From: Phlebotomus papatasi
Lineage: Eukaryota; Arthropoda; Insecta; Diptera; Psychodidae
Direction: 5' to 3'
Assembly: GCF_024763615.1 (NCBI RefSeq)
Contig: NC_077222.1
Span: 50,096,001-50,160,000 of the forward strand
Length of the DNA stretch: 64,000 nt
The notes beneath the pieces were generated by a model. It saw only the letters and a list, made by a program, of their open reading frames with translations. It had not been told where the DNA came from and searched no databases. The position numbers and the translations under genes were made by a program. Below are positions 27,001 through 34,691 of this stretch, piece after piece (the first letter of the stretch is position 1; each line of letters begins with the position of its first letter).

Positions 27001-30000
27001 CGTGTTACTGTTTGATTTCTCCAACAATTTGTCTTTTTGCCAAGTTTAAATGTCAGAGTATTTTTTAACATCCTAAAAATTAAATTAAATTAAAATTATC
27101 AAATATTACCTAGGAAAAATGTAAATTATTTGTATGTAGCTTTTTATTATTTCTGGAAATATTTAAAGTAAAAATCAAATAAATTGCTCATTCCCATCAC
27201 TGAGAGAGCTGCAGTATTTAAATACAGAACTAATACTTAAATTTTTGCATTTAGAGTCAAATCGTAACGACACAGAGCACAATATCAGTTCCTGCAACAA
27301 CATCTTGTATCCTCTCAAGTGCGCCTAGTATTAAGCAAACCTCCACTGTCCTGACTCCAAGTACATGTCTCGCTAATCCGTCCCCACTGCCAAAACCCAC
27401 CCTCAAGGTCTCCTTCAGGGATCGTATAAAGGCCATCCAGGGTGCATCATCGGCACCCAGTGAACCAAAAATACCCGAAAAGGACGAAGCTCATGCTCAA
27501 CCAACGACGGAATCATCCAGCGACAGTATGAAGCAGCAATTGTTGCCATCGGCCGCATCAATTATCATCACAAAGATATCAAAACCGTCCACGAGTATCT
27601 CTCTCAAGGAGAAAATCAAGTCCTCTTTGGGTGGGGCACCCAAGGAGGAGCCTCTCAAACCCTGGTCCAAACTCAAGCTGGCCACTGTAGTGAGTTCTGG
27701 TGGGAGTTACACGAGTCTCAATAATAGCTTTACAGAAGAGTCCCCTACGGCATCTGTGCCCAAAACAACGGGATCAGACTCACGACCTATCTCCACTACG
27801 TCAATAGCTCCAATAAGGCCTACCGATTGGAAGTTGCCTAAGAGAAAGGGATCCAAGAGCAAAGATCATCGAGCAAGTGTTAGCGATAGTGAGCAATCGA
27901 TATCATCTCAAATGAAAGCAAAATCCATCAAGCTTCAAAGGAAACCTAAGAACTACAGATCAGTCGATGATCTATCGCCTGAGTACAGTGGTTTACCATT
28001 CGTGAAGAAATTGAAGATTCTCAATGAACGGCAGAAGTTGGCGGAGTTGGAACACGTCATCCAAACAAGAAGCTTCAGCCTCGACTGTCCCGAAGCTGCT
28101 GTGACTCCTGTGGAAGAACCACTAACGCGAAGTCACAGTGAAGCATCAGGCATGGCTCGAGGAAGGCCCGTTAAAGTTTGTGCCCCATCGAGTGTGCCTA
28201 TTCATGAGATGGACTACTTGCAGCAACCCTTGTCACCAGAATCCAATGAGACCTTAGAACGCCGACATCTGAAGAGCATCCTGAAGCGTATGACGGAGGA
28301 TGGAAAGTCGAAAGAGTCAGTTGAGCCGATGTTGGGTCAACTGGCAGACGAGGAGGGTGTTATAAGGGCACCAACGATGGAAGGGTACGTGGCAAGACAC
28401 AGCAAATTTATGAAGAGCGTAACCTTCAATAACACTCTTTCCAGTCCGCCACACAGTGCTAATTCACTGATTGAGGCGACATCAGATGAACAAATCCCCC
28501 CACAACCCAGTACTCCTTCCAGCGCACAAGTTCCCGATACCCAATTCCCACAACCTCCTTCTGTATCACTACCCCTCACCTTAACCACAACTACCATTAC
28601 CAAGAGTCCCACGGCGCCCACGAAGGAGGACACACATGAGACCTCCAGCAATGGGCGTATCATCAAGGAGGAGGGCGAGGAGCCTCCTGATCATGGAAGG
28701 CTCATATCCGCTGACTCCCCATTCAATTTGTCGAAGCAGAGGAAGTTCTTCAAAGGTAATTCGACCAGTATAGCAAGAAGCCAAATAAATCTTCATTTCA
28801 CCCTCAGTGTTATGTGGCAGAAAAAAAATGAAAATGTGCTTGATCAGGATGCCCTTTCATTTTTCCTGTCGATGTATGTTTGTCTCTTTTTTTTCTCTTG
28901 TATTTTTAGGACAAATTTTATAGGATCAACCCTCTGCACGTTACCCTGTCGCTTTGTGTAATATAAATAGATTTTCTTTCTTGCTAATAACTGTAACACT
29001 TTCTAATGTTAATTAGGAGGACAATAAATAAATAAATCGCTTTGCTTCAATTCTTGGATCAAGATTACAAGATTACGATCAATAGATGCTTTCAAAATTT
29101 TGGTATTCAACAGTCAATAAATCTTGATAATTTCAAAATTCTTGAAATACAATGAATGTGCATTTCATATTCTAAGTTTCTTTGCTTAGATCCTTATGCC
29201 GGGTTCTTGTTCGCTCCGATCTTGCGCCTGCAATCTAGGCAAAATGGTTACCACCATTTTTTGGCACCTTAATGATTTTATCTACGGTTCGACAGTACCA
29301 ATTGCAATCTTTGTAATGTTAAAGGAAAGGTCTTAGATTACTCAACAACTTCCTTAAAAAGAAGATGACTGAATCATGAATCTTGTACGGCACATAGTTT
29401 TTGTTGAATTTATTGATCTTCACAAAGTCTATGTAGAACAAGTAGAAGAAACAAAGAATTATTTATTGTCCTCCTGATACAGACAGCCTTCCCCATGTGA
29501 TCGATGACTAATATGCTTGAGCAAGTCTTTGCAGAGAACTCCTCCACAACTCAACTCACAGTGCAAAATCACAACACAGCCACACAAAAATGGACAAATA
29601 GCAAAAATCCCTGTATATAATAAATATAGTAAAAAAAATCACAACTGAGACACTGTATGATCACTACCGTAGAAGACCTCCACAGATCACCCTCTGGATT
29701 TTTCTTTTATGATTTCAGCACCATTTTAGAAGGATTGTTAACTTAGTATTTTGCTGCTTGCAGGATCACTTGAGGATCAGGAATACTTTGGCGAAGTGCT
29801 ACTTGGCGTTCGTCAAGTAATCCAGAATCACTTGCGTGAGGTACAGGGAAAGTTTCAGGATAAGTTCTTCTCGATGGAAGCTGAGATACAGAAACGCGAT
29901 GATATCATCTCTCAGCTACAGAATCGCATAGCTGAACTGGAACGACATGGTGATGGGGAACTCGCAATGACACCAATCGGTGAGGTGGATCGCGAAGCGG

Positions 30001-30841
30001 GTTCCTCAGGTTCGGGTAGCTCTGCTTCAAGCATAGAGCTCCCGTTCATGGTGAGTAATGTAAGTGTTGTGAGACGTCCACGTGAAGCCAAGATCACTGT
30101 TGTGTGTGTGCTTCTGCTTTTGAGTCTCTCTGTTGTCTGACTATCTGCATCTATGGACGATCTTATGGGTACGATCTCTTACAGCGTGGTGACTCCTTGG
30201 ATACGATATTCGCGTCATCGCCACCATCGGAACCGGATCGAAGACCAAAGTGTCGGATGAGGAAGCGCAATTCACCAAAGCATCGCAGTGAACGCACAAA
30301 CAATCGATCGTGGGAAGAGAGTAGCGATCAGGAGAGTATAGAAATGCAAGAATTGCCGCGATCACTTAGTCCATATCGAGAGGAGGTGCTAGTTCAGGAC
30401 ATCACGGGGAATCTCAAGAGAATCAGTGCTGACAGTGTGATCCTCAACATTGAAGACAGTTCAGCTAGCTATAGCTCAAGCGAATCTCAAGTAGATGGTC
30501 CAGATGATGAAGATGATGAAACACGCGATGATGAACTTCACTGCGACGACTGGGAGATTAGGATGCTAGCGGCAGAGATGGACCGTCGAGAACAGTCTGA
30601 ATCGACTCTGTCAGTGGTGGCCGAGGCGTCAGGAAGTCATGAGGAGGAAAATATAGTTCGGAGAAGACGGAAACGAAGCGATACGGATACGGAACAGAGT
30701 GAACATGAACCAGAGGTTGTGACCAGTAGACCGAGAGCGGGTAGCCTAGATCATCACAATCTGAGACGAGCAGGATTCGGTAGCCGTCCCAAAAGCGTCT
30801 TCAAAGCAATGAGTTTTGATCGTGACAAAGACAGACTCTGA
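1..30841 (+). CDS. Cyclic nucleotide-gated cation channel subunit (5' end missing)
   Basis: A CNG-type channel passes Na+, K+ and Ca2+ across the plasma membrane when cGMP or cAMP binds its cytosolic domain. The exons I join are 1-21, 339-469, 9659-9812, 13723-13884, 14109-14347, 15759-16055, 16175-16403, 16732-16932, 27255-28755, 29764-30050 and 30185-30841. Every junction has GT and AG, and all phases agree, giving about 1,292 codons to a TGA at 30839-30841. Domains in order are pore turret and selectivity filter (TIGDLP), S6, C-linker, cyclic-nucleotide-binding domain with FGEIGILN and RTADV, then a tail of roughly 900 residues rich in Ser, Pro and charged residues, with a coiled coil. S1-S5 must lie upstream of the window. 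The pore and binding domain resemble vertebrate CNGA subunits more than CNGB. The long tail recalls the long insect CNG-like proteins (Drosophila Cngl or CG42260), but I cannot tell which. The 9-10 kb introns are full of transposons. Confidence 0.9.
339..469 (+). CDS. CNG channel exon: pore helix and selectivity filter
   Basis: Reads [15 protein letters not shown], then a pore helix ending in [19 protein letters not shown]. The TTIG signature is the CNG selectivity filter. The acidic residue after it is Asp where vertebrate CNGA subunits have Glu (TIGETP). The exon ends in phase 2 at a GTGAGT donor, and the next exon lies 9.2 kb downstream. Confidence 0.92.
683..855 (+). other. GC-rich open frame inside CNG intron
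   Basis: An open frame of about 56 codons from an ATG at 683 to a TAA in AT-rich intron DNA. Bases 721-812 are far more GC-rich than anything around them and read [27 protein letters not shown] donor-like site follows at about 812, and a weak AG precedes it. I do not recognise the peptide. It may be an alternative exon, part of another gene, or an old insert. Confidence 0.3.
870..894. repeat. (CT)n microsatellite
   Basis: An uninterrupted CT dinucleotide run of about 25 bases in the intron. Confidence 0.9.
1379..1808 (+). mobile_element. MITE family A, copy 1 (430 bp)
   Basis: Terminal inverted repeats begin AGGGTAAGTGTGCCAAATTT and are flanked by TA. The same 430 bp unit recurs at 17399-22880 (interrupted), 32134-32540, 34110-34537, 36139-36486 and 43047-43376. 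There is no coding capacity. A TA duplication is typical of elements moved by Tc1/mariner transposases, which is inference here. Confidence 0.85.
5855..8030. mobile_element. Nested foldback elements in CNG intron
   Basis: Three inverted-repeat structures overlap. An outer pair of arms lies near 5866-5910 and 7983-8030 (shared GATAACTT and GATAGTATCGATCGA parts). Inside, 5946-7501 has terminal repeats starting CCGTCGTTGCGGGTG, is flanked by TA, and carries internal arms at about 6430-6545 and 7085-7200. A third palindrome occupies 7508-7925, built of variants of TTCGTAAATGTTTGT. No transposase frame is present. Confidence 0.75.
8037..8554. mobile_element. Foldback family G, copy 1, TTAA-ended
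   Basis: About 518 bp beginning TTAACCCTTAAACGA and ending CGTCCTTAAAGGGTTAA. The unit is repeated at 57975-58462 with high similarity, including the internal GGGACACCGGTGTTCCAATC. Ends with TTAA hint at a piggyBac-type target, but the short palindrome could also explain them. Confidence 0.75.
9659..9812 (+). CDS. CNG channel exon: S6 helix and start of C-linker
   Basis: Completes the split Glu codon and reads a hydrophobic S6 helix ([19 protein letters not shown]), then [17 protein letters not shown] and TYMRHHK, the A' helix of the C-linker. It is bounded by an AAAG acceptor and a GTAAGG donor and ends in phase 0. S6 lines the inner pore and carries the gate. Confidence 0.93.
10399..10650. 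mobile_element. Palindromic MITE, TAGGGTAAAGTGGTACAAG type
   Basis: The left end TAGGGTAAAGTGGTACAAGT and the right end TACACTTTACCCTA are inverted, and multiple GTCCAACTTGTA units lie inside. About 252 bp with no coding potential. Its outermost bases resemble those of families A and B. Confidence 0.75.
10810..10994. mobile_element. MITE family B, copy 1
   Basis: About 185 bp with ends AGTGGGGCACCTTTT and GCCCCACTTCCCCC, flanked by TA. The core motif TATAATTTAGCTGCACAAAC is shared with copies at 17109-17288 and 43747-43933. Further copies are at 14756-15338, 50710-50932 and 58797-58972. Confidence 0.85.
11730..12200. repeat. Degenerate TTTCTCGGGTTTC-type tandem repeat
   Basis: Short units containing TTTCTCGGG, TTTCCGGG and TTCTAAGG recur irregularly, with drift of several bases between units. 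It looks like a decayed minisatellite. The open frame at 11503-11961 passes through it but has no recognisable domain. Confidence 0.55.
12415..13141. mobile_element. Foldback family H, copy 1
   Basis: Begins TTAAGGGGTTACATGGGTCT and ends with the inverse, AGACCCATGTAACCCCTTAA. About 727 bp. A second copy at 56116-56963 carries a 345 bp insert. Confidence 0.8.
13723..13884 (+). CDS. CNG channel exon: C-linker
   Basis: 54 whole codons starting [20 protein letters not shown] and ending LSVLKKV across the next junction. This is the C-linker that couples ligand binding to the S6 gate. [13 protein letters not shown] matches the family motif LPDKLRAEIAINVH. The acceptor is TTCACAG and the donor GTAAAG. 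Confidence 0.94.
14109..14347 (+). CDS. CNG channel exon: cyclic-nucleotide-binding domain, first part
   Basis: Reads [17 protein letters not shown], then the beta-roll with [17 protein letters not shown] and the phosphate-binding cassette [15 protein letters not shown](I) holds the ribose and cyclic phosphate in this family. The donor after LNK is GTGAGA. The exon ends in phase 2, so the Lys codon is completed by the next exon. Confidence 0.95.
14756..15338. mobile_element. MITE family B, copy 2, with two elements inside
   Basis: The outer arms GGGGGAATTGGGGCACC and CTACCCCAATTCCCCCC belong to family B. Inside at 14813-15073 is a family C element (GTGAGAGAAATCTGAAA ... CTCAGTGTA). At about 15107-15209 there is a separate palindrome whose ends read AGTGATTCCAGAA and GGAATCACTA, built from GGGTACCCG units and flanked by a TGTAATT repeat. 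Compared with uninterrupted copies, both sit within the family B body. Confidence 0.75.
14813..15073. mobile_element. MITE family C, copy 1
   Basis: About 260 bp. The ends carry GTGAGAGAAATCTGAAA and a CTCAGTG inverse, and the interior repeats the words GTTAATTTTACCC and AACATTCCGGAAATGTT. A related copy begins at about 61783. Confidence 0.65.
15759..16055 (+). CDS. CNG channel exon: binding domain, second part, and C-helix
   Basis: Starts with the [20 protein letters not shown] strand. The Arg-Thr pair is the cGMP-contacting position in CNGA subunits. The C-helix region [13 protein letters not shown] follows, then an Ala- and Ser-rich segment. A GTGAGA inside the exon at 15894 could serve as an earlier donor, but the reading frame continues to the better placed GTGAGT at 16056 and matches the phase of the next exon. 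Confidence 0.88.
16175..16403 (+). CDS. CNG channel tail exon with first GLPLL motif
   Basis: Enters by completing an Arg codon after a TTGCAG acceptor. The exon is Ser- and Asp-rich and ends with [18 protein letters not shown]. The GTTCGT donor is weak, but the phase (0) matches the next exon. The GLPLL-xx-L-x-LL motif recurs twice more in this protein. Confidence 0.78.
16732..16932 (+). CDS. CNG channel tail exon with second GLPLL motif
   Basis: 67 whole codons, from [12 protein letters not shown] to SKEASSK, between an ACTCACAG acceptor and a GTAATA donor. It contains [20 protein letters not shown], nearly a copy of the motif in the previous exon, which suggests exon-level duplication. 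The rest is low-complexity and probably disordered. Confidence 0.82.
17109..17288. mobile_element. MITE family B, copy 3
   Basis: About 180 bp flanked by TA, from GGTGAAGTGGGGAACC to GGTGCCCCGCTTCCCCC. It lies in the CNG intron just after the exon ending at 16932. Confidence 0.8.
17765..17910 (+). repeat. 5' LTR
   Basis: 146 bp. The inner ends AGTATAA and TTATACT are inverted repeats. A TATAAAAA box-like sequence begins at about 17770, and AATAAA is at 17894-17899. The ends are not the usual TG and CA. A TGGGGTGCC shortly downstream is the only candidate primer-binding site I see. Confidence 0.85.
17932..22569 (+). CDS. Retrotransposon Gag-Pol polyprotein
   Basis: An uninterrupted 1,545-residue frame. 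I start it at the first ATG ([12 protein letters not shown]), because the frame upstream has only GTG. Approximate residues are: Gag domain 170-330; two CCHC zinc knuckles near 349-362 and 374-387 ([28 protein letters not shown]); aspartic protease with LLDTGS near 426; reverse transcriptase with LDLKSGFHQ and catalytic YMDD near 843; RNase H starting near 990 (HTDASS); integrase zinc domain (H-H-C-C) near 1177-1220; integrase catalytic Asp near 1245 and 1303 and Glu near 1340 ([10 protein letters not shown]). No stop or frameshift interrupts it. Together with the near-identical LTRs, this suggests recent and possibly continuing activity. Gag and Pol are in one frame without a recoding site. 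There is no chromodomain and no envelope. Confidence 0.95.
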   Translation: MTPTVEDIKKELTRMGVYFPDDADEAKIREIFAHAIGLPVEVRSCERSFRGFPEADGARGHSWNSTDGGENAYGGKDADGVNVLAENVNLGLSTMKIDETRGAIPKDSNADGAASGERSDPARNETNADIQCPPLLATIDIRRLLELSGSRARATDDLPPMNSMSLRFSDVEGALESFSGDDDYPVRKWIESFEDVCAAFGIRGPAEMVFARRMLKGTARMVLRAHNSTTWGQLKDVLLSEFGRKLSIREVLQKMDKRMRLKDESLHRYVVAMEEIAAMAEGITEEDIISAVLKGLRDGTSNAAVLAGAKTMKELKDLIPRYERQPLKPMSDGREVKNSSSSRPISQRKCFNCFQMGHLSANCPKPKRTPGSCFACGQLGHSVKDCTTGAAVAAAVESDESEIPITVQVSVAIHCKEGLAVKTIVALLDTGSPVSLVRASVIPKDLLNTQHEIISRFRGFGGTPITFLDELNCTLILSGKEIEIKILVVPDSCMPMNLLLGRDALKKFGIHLHFTNKVKENQEMGLVENSEAFLYTITESGSNAVDVQGLGVDRNDDEAKSPVNIEREIKSQPDIDMSELPVICCGFEDCVENDQDFESDFEDLDKVAFNDHSIQLMMGNIEILEESGFCPLENAILAVSNDEIDICTSLSEEQSTELRYLIEKEYFEKFSSNGAHGSKCEMEIRLTNDTPFYSPPRRLSYAERGQVREIVNDLCSKGVIRPSNSPYASPIVLVQKKNGSTRMCIDYRALNHLTVRDNYPLPLIDDCLEQLRNKKIFSLLDLKSGFHQVKVSEQSIKYTAFVTPDGQYEYTMMPFGLKNAPSVFQRFISQILREFIEEGSIIVYMDDIMVASESFEEHKVLLKRVLNCLAKNGLDIQVSKCKFGYSSLEYLGYVVSEKGIKPSDIHLRAIKNYPIPTSVRAVRAFLGLCAYLRRFVEGFSKIARPLFDLLKKDATFDFNQACQDAFIKLKSRLISSPVLAYYDPKRETELHTDASSMGFGAMLLQRQDDKKLHPVAYYSKCTTESEAKYSSFMLETLAVIYALRRFRVYLEGINFFIVTDCIAFEQTTKKAPMNRQVARWVIELQGYSYTIVHRRGELMQHVDALSRCYYAGEVDLDFQLRATQSRDPLILEIKKKLETKEDKLYVLRDGLVYRRDRRNHAYFYVPCEMEQALIQKIHEKVGHLGMNKTYDKLKTLYWFPSMNKKVETFIQNCVKCMLYSAPPKDNRQDLHSIPKKAVPFHTLHVDHVGPLPSLQSKRKHVLVVVDAFTKYTRLYPVASTSTKEVCCALAKYFDYYSRPVRIVSDRGSCFTSHEFKSFLDEKNVEHVKVAVASPQANGQVERVNRVLLPILAKLSEPAQHADWVKQISRAEFALNNTIHRSIGCTPSQLLFGVDQKGPDVDELAEYLEDKADPVERNLKDLRDRASQNIERVQAYNEKQFSRFHHSPRTYEVGDFILIKNVDTTPGINKKLMPKYKGPYVVERVLPHDRYVIRDIDECQVTQIPYEGIVEAKNMRLWRVNDCEPGSDTEQHSSPELGIDLLFEEK
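22666..22811 (+). repeat. 3' LTR
   Basis: Matches the 5' LTR except for T/C at position 2 and one A/T in the AT-rich run. AATAAA at 22795-22800 could end element transcripts and also trap transcripts of the host CNG gene. Confidence 0.87.
22881..23270 (+). other. CNG intron, unannotated stretch
   Basis: AT-rich DNA between the split MITE and the next element. I see no gene, repeat arm or splice signal of note. Confidence 0.6.
23362..25289 (+). mobile_element. MITE family E, copy 1 (outer)
   Basis: Ends GGGGAAAGTCGTCTGCCTTT and the inverse AAGGCAGACGACTTTCCCC, with TA on both sides. Without the inner copy it is 963 bp. Subterminal GCCTTTAAA and GGCAGACGAC words recur several times. The short open frame at 23790-24011 has homologues in all copies but starts with GTG and shows no domain. 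Confidence 0.87.
23965..24927 (-). mobile_element. MITE family E, copy 2 (inner, inverted)
   Basis: A complete 963 bp copy in opposite orientation, inserted at a TA inside copy 1. The uninterrupted site can be read in copy 3 (TTATTGTTTAATGTCTTTTG near 40919). It makes the locus a 1.9 kb near-palindrome. Confidence 0.87.
26400..26588 (-). mobile_element. tRNA-derived SINE with 13 bp target duplication
   Basis: On the minus strand the element starts GGGGGGTCCGTGGTGCAATT. The A-box-like TGGTGCAATTGG and the B-box-like GAGTTCGATTTCC are those of a tRNA-type RNA polymerase III promoter. The tail is AT-rich. CTAGACAAATTAT flanks it at 26387-26399 and 26589-26601. The box spacing is longer than in a tRNA, so I do not call it a tRNA gene. 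Confidence 0.82.
26602..27254 (+). other. CNG intron end, unannotated
   Basis: AT-rich DNA leading to the TTTGCATTTAG acceptor at 27254. No repeat arms or extra exon are visible. Confidence 0.6.
27255..28755 (+). CDS. CNG channel long tail exon
   Basis: A 1,501 base exon after a 10.3 kb intron. It starts [17 protein letters not shown] in phase 0 and ends at KFFK before a GTAATT donor, leaving one base for the next exon. Composition is Ser-, Pro-, Thr- and Lys-rich with no folded domain that I recognise. It carries a third, divergent copy of the motif ([17 protein letters not shown]) near 27985-28035. If the donor is not used, reading continues to a stop at 28961 and would give a shorter tail. 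Confidence 0.88.
28756..29763 (+). other. CNG intron of 1.0 kb
   Basis: GTAATT to TGCTTGCAG. The frame of the preceding exon stays open to 28961, so retention would add about 68 residues and a stop. No repeat arms are seen. Confidence 0.6.
29764..30050 (+). CDS. CNG channel exon: C-terminal coiled coil
   Basis: Completes a Gly codon and reads [18 protein letters not shown] followed by a heptad-rich helix ([20 protein letters not shown], then NRIAELE). Vertebrate CNGA subunits have a C-terminal leucine zipper that sets subunit stoichiometry, and this helix may do the same (inference). The exon ends FM before a GTGAGT donor. Confidence 0.88.
30185..30841 (+). CDS. CNG channel last exon
   Basis: Follows a 134 bp intron with a pyrimidine-rich TCTCTTACAG acceptor, in phase 0. 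It reads [20 protein letters not shown], then an Asp- and Glu-rich stretch, an RRRRKR basic cluster and a basic C-terminus ending DRDKDRL and TGA. There are no recognisable domains. The acidic and basic blocks suggest protein-protein contacts or phosphorylation (inference). Confidence 0.88.
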   Translation, partial: RGDSLDTIFASSPPSEPDRRPKCRMRKRNSPKHRSERTNNRSWEESSDQESIEMQELPRSLSPYREEVLVQDITGNLKRISADSVILNIEDSSASYSSSESQVDGPDDEDDETRDDELHCDDWEIRMLAAEMDRREQSESTLSVVAEASGSHEEENIVRRRRKRSDTDTEQSEHEPEVVTSRPRAGSLDHHNLRRAGFGSRPKSVFKAMSFDRDKDRL

Positions 30842-32133
30842 GAATTAACATGCGAAATCTGCATGTACGTGTGCATCGACTAGAGTTGATCACAAAAAGG
30901 ACATTTCAAATGATATTTTTTAGCAATTAGTTCCGTGAATTAAGAAAAAAAAAAGGATTACAATTTAATATTTAATTCGACCAGCATTGTGATTTAATAA
31001 AAAAAAAACTTTAGTGTATTAAAGGAAAAAGTAAAGAAAAGATGAAGATTAAAAAGCAACAAATAGACCCCTTTTTATTCTTATTGATAAATTCCTTCCA
31101 TTTCAGATCGTTGATTATAGAAGTGAAAAAGAATTATAAGATAAAAAATAAATAAAAAAAAGTAAATAAAAATGACTCAAGTATTGGAATAAATTAGGAA
31201 AAGAAATACAATTCAGGCTTACTCGAAAGTTGAGTAATTAATTTCTTTAATTGCAATAATTTAACTACGTTTACTGACAAAGAAAAAAAAAGAATTGATA
31301 AGAATAAAAATTTTAGGAGAAAGAAAAACATAAAATATTTATTGAATAAAAATGATAAATGGTATTTAAAAAAAAATCTGTAAACAATAATTTTGTAGGA
31401 AAAAAACATGAAATACCAAAAAAAAAAAAAGAAAACCAATTTTCTGTGATATGCGCGAATGCGATGTGTGGGCGAGAAAAATATGAACGGAAAAATTATT
31501 TAAAAGAAAAAATACACACTAAAACAAGTAATAAGAAAAAGAAAAGTATTAAAACATAGAATTAACATATCAAGGTGACATGAAAACGTTGATTTAATAA
31601 TTCTTCAAAGTAGAAAGTTTCTGGCAACAATTGATTTTTTTATGTTTTTGAAATCACAAAACAACACACAAACACACGAATGGCAGGATATGGAATTGTT
31701 GGTGAATTTTCTTTGCTCACAGACCACAAAAAGTGCCAAAATATGGATCAAATTTCCCTTATGTAGAATTGTTTCACTAAACACCTTCCCTCACCAAAAA
31801 CGAAAATATCTAGAAACTTTTGCTCAGTAACTCAAAAACTTGCATGTTCCTTCTACGTATAATTAGCAGATCTACAGTTCTGTGCAAAATAAAATGTTAA
31901 TCACTTCAAAACCACAAGATAAATAGAAATATGTTCAGGAAGTTATAATAACTTTGATTTCATTTAGTTGTTTACTATCTATTGAACTCATTGAACACCT
32001 TTTTTTAAATTAAAATACATTTTAGATTTTTAATAAACAGATAATAATTAGATTTTTAAGAACATAATAGTAGTTCTTGATTAATCCTATAGCCCTAATT
32101 GAATTTTAAAGTGCTCCACCTCTCAATATTACT
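30842..32133 (+). other. CNG 3' UTR and AT-rich downstream DNA
   Basis: Strongly A-rich, with several AATAAA-like words between 30990 and 31190, any of which may be the polyadenylation signal. Homopolymer-rich to about 31560. No coding signal is visible. Confidence 0.55.
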
Positions 32134-32540
32134 AAGGTAACTGTACCAAATTTCGGACAGCTTACAATTTCGACCAGTTCTTTTGTTCTTCAAATTTCCA
32201 TAATTTTGTAGTTTTTGCATATTCTAAAGATTATACAATGCAAAAACAAACAAAAAATCGTATCGACGAACGAGATGATGTAAGAAAAGACTTTGTAAAA
32301 ACTCCAGAAAGATAGGAAACTATGAGGATCAAGCTGGCCTAAATATTACCCAAAACAATGTCTTATTCTTATTAATTTTAAAATTCATTGAAAAGATTTT
32401 AATGAAAACAAAGCAAGGTTCCAAGCAACACCCTTGGAAAAGAAGTAATAAAAAAACAATTTGCATTGAAAATATTACATTTAAAACTTAAGACTTTGGC
32501 GCTTGCATGTAACTATGCCGAAATTTGGTACACTTACCCT
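32134..32540 (-). mobile_element. MITE family A, copy 3
   Basis: About 407 bp in reverse orientation, ending TGCCGAAATTTGGTACACTT then ACCCT. The left terminal repeat has diverged (AAGGTAACTGTACC). Confidence 0.8.
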
Positions 32541-33458
32541 AATGGTTTTACAAATGCTCAATTATTATTGTTTAGTAAAATCTGGTCAAGAGGTTTATTA
32601 TTTTAGTAAACGAAAATCCGAGGTGAAAATCTGATTGAAAAAAATCTAACTATAATCTAATTCAGATCGGAGTTATTCGAATGGCATCTTGACGGTTTCA
32701 ATAATCTGTCAAGTTTTTGTTTTTTAAATGGATTATAAAAACTAAAACTTCTCTAATGTCTTTTTTTATTATTCCTTCCTTAAAATTGTTATTCTAATCC
32801 TGAAAAAAATTTAAAAAGAAATTGTATTGAACTATGTATCTTCGAGACTTTGAACAACAAATCCAAAGAACAAAATTTTGATCCGAATAGCAAAGCGGAT
32901 GTCTTTACATTTTGTATCCCAATTTTCCGAATAAAAAAACGGGCACTGAAGTTCTTAAAATTTTAAATGTAATACATCTGCTCTGAAAGATAACAGATAT
33001 TGGTTCATATTTTTTTCTATAATATTGGATAAATTTATAAAATAATTTGAATTTACCCTCTTATGAGACAAAAATCGAGAATAAGTATTTAACTTGTAAA
33101 ATTTGATAGTAACGGAATAGGTAAAGTAAAGAACTTCTATTCGACGATCCTAAGCCATAATCGTATGAGAATTTGGGTAAATCTTTAGTGGCAAATTTTA
33201 TGGGCTAAATATTCTCAAGGATTAGCCTGAAGGTATTTGAGCCCTAACAAAATTGATTTCTTTTCGATGGATGGAAATTCTCGATTACTTCAGGTTTCTT
33301 TGATTTGTCTTTTTCACATCTCTCCCAAAGACACTTCTGGTGATAATTTAAAGTATCCCGAAAACTCATGTTTTAAAAAATCTTTTGTTCATGTACGAGG
33401 TTGATTCATCTACCAACAGAAAATGTTTGGTTTGTTTATTTTAAATAAATCTACTATA

Positions 33459-33570
33459 ATGGCCTCTACACACTAGAGTCATTTATGTCCATGTTGAAGA
33501 GTTTTTCCTACACAAGCGTAGGAAATTTGCTTTAATATGGACATAAATTTCTCTAGTGTGTAGAGGCCAT
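33459..33570. mobile_element. 112 bp palindromic element, copy 1
   Basis: ATGGCCTCTACACACTAGAG is inverted at the right end. The stem continues inward through TTTATGTCCAT and CCTACACAAGCGTAGG. A second copy of exactly the same length is at 34692-34803. Confidence 0.82.
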
Positions 33571-34109
33571 AAGAGTATAATACCTTGTTTACTGCAAATA
33601 TATTTCTTTTCAAAAGTTCTCAGAAAATAAGATCACAAAGGCTGTTATTTTTTTAATTTTTAAATTAAAATTTCAGAAAATATTGTTTAAATTTAAATCC
33701 CATTTCATCTTATAAAATAAGTTGTTATTATGAAAATTTAAAAAAAAATGTCATTCAAGCACTAAACCATTCTCTCTAGGAAAAGTGCAAAATATTTCAG
33801 TAAAATCGATCCATTAGTTTTCGAAAAAAATTTCTACTGATTTTAAAAATTGAATTTTAACTCCTTTTTTACTGATATGCAAAAAAGTAGCGATATAATT
33901 TTTTCTAGGCTTATTAGTCCAATAGACTCAAAAATATCATTAGAACTTTATTATTATTTTTTTAATTTAGGCACCAAGTCATGTAATATTAAACTTTTTA
34001 GAACTTATTTCGCTTCTAAAATTTACATTTTTATTTTTTTATTTTCAAATTTTCTAAATACAAAGTAGACCAACATACCTTTCAGTAAAAAGATTAATTT
34101 ATTTTAGTT

Positions 34110-34537
34110 AGGGTAAGTGTGCCAAATTTCGGCATAGTTGCATGCAAGCGCCAAAGTCTCAAGTTTGAAATGTAACATTTTAAATACAAATTGATTTTTT
34201 TATTCTTTCTTCTGAAAGAGTGTTGCTTGGAACCTTGTAAAGAGTTTACTGTCTTTATTTACTCTAAAATCATTCTTAATACATTTTAAAATGAATAAAA
34301 ATATAGACATAGCATTGGTGCCCTATTTCGGCCACCTTCATTCTCATAGTTCCTTGCCCTTCGGGAATTATTCCAATATCTTTTTCACGTTATCTCGTTT
34401 GTCGAGCATACATTTTTTGTTATTCTTTTGCATTGTATAATCTCTAGAGTACGTGAAATCCAAAAGTTCATGGAAATTCGAGGAACAAAAAAGGTGGCCG
34501 AAATTGCAAGCTGGCCGGAATTTGGCACACTTACCCT
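34110..34537 (+). mobile_element. MITE family A, copy 4
   Basis: 428 bp, complete, with both terminal repeats (AGGGTAAGTGTGCCAAATTT and its inverse) and TA on both sides. Confidence 0.86.
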
Positions 34538-34691
34538 AAGTCACTTTAAATCAGTATTTTTCTTGAATTTGGAAATGAGATTTTTAGCACAAAAAAATAT
34601 TCCTACTTTTTCTCTGACCTGTCACATAAAATTGGGGATAGCAAAGAAACGAAGAGTCAAAATGAGTTCAAACCTTCAGAAGATGTCAGTA

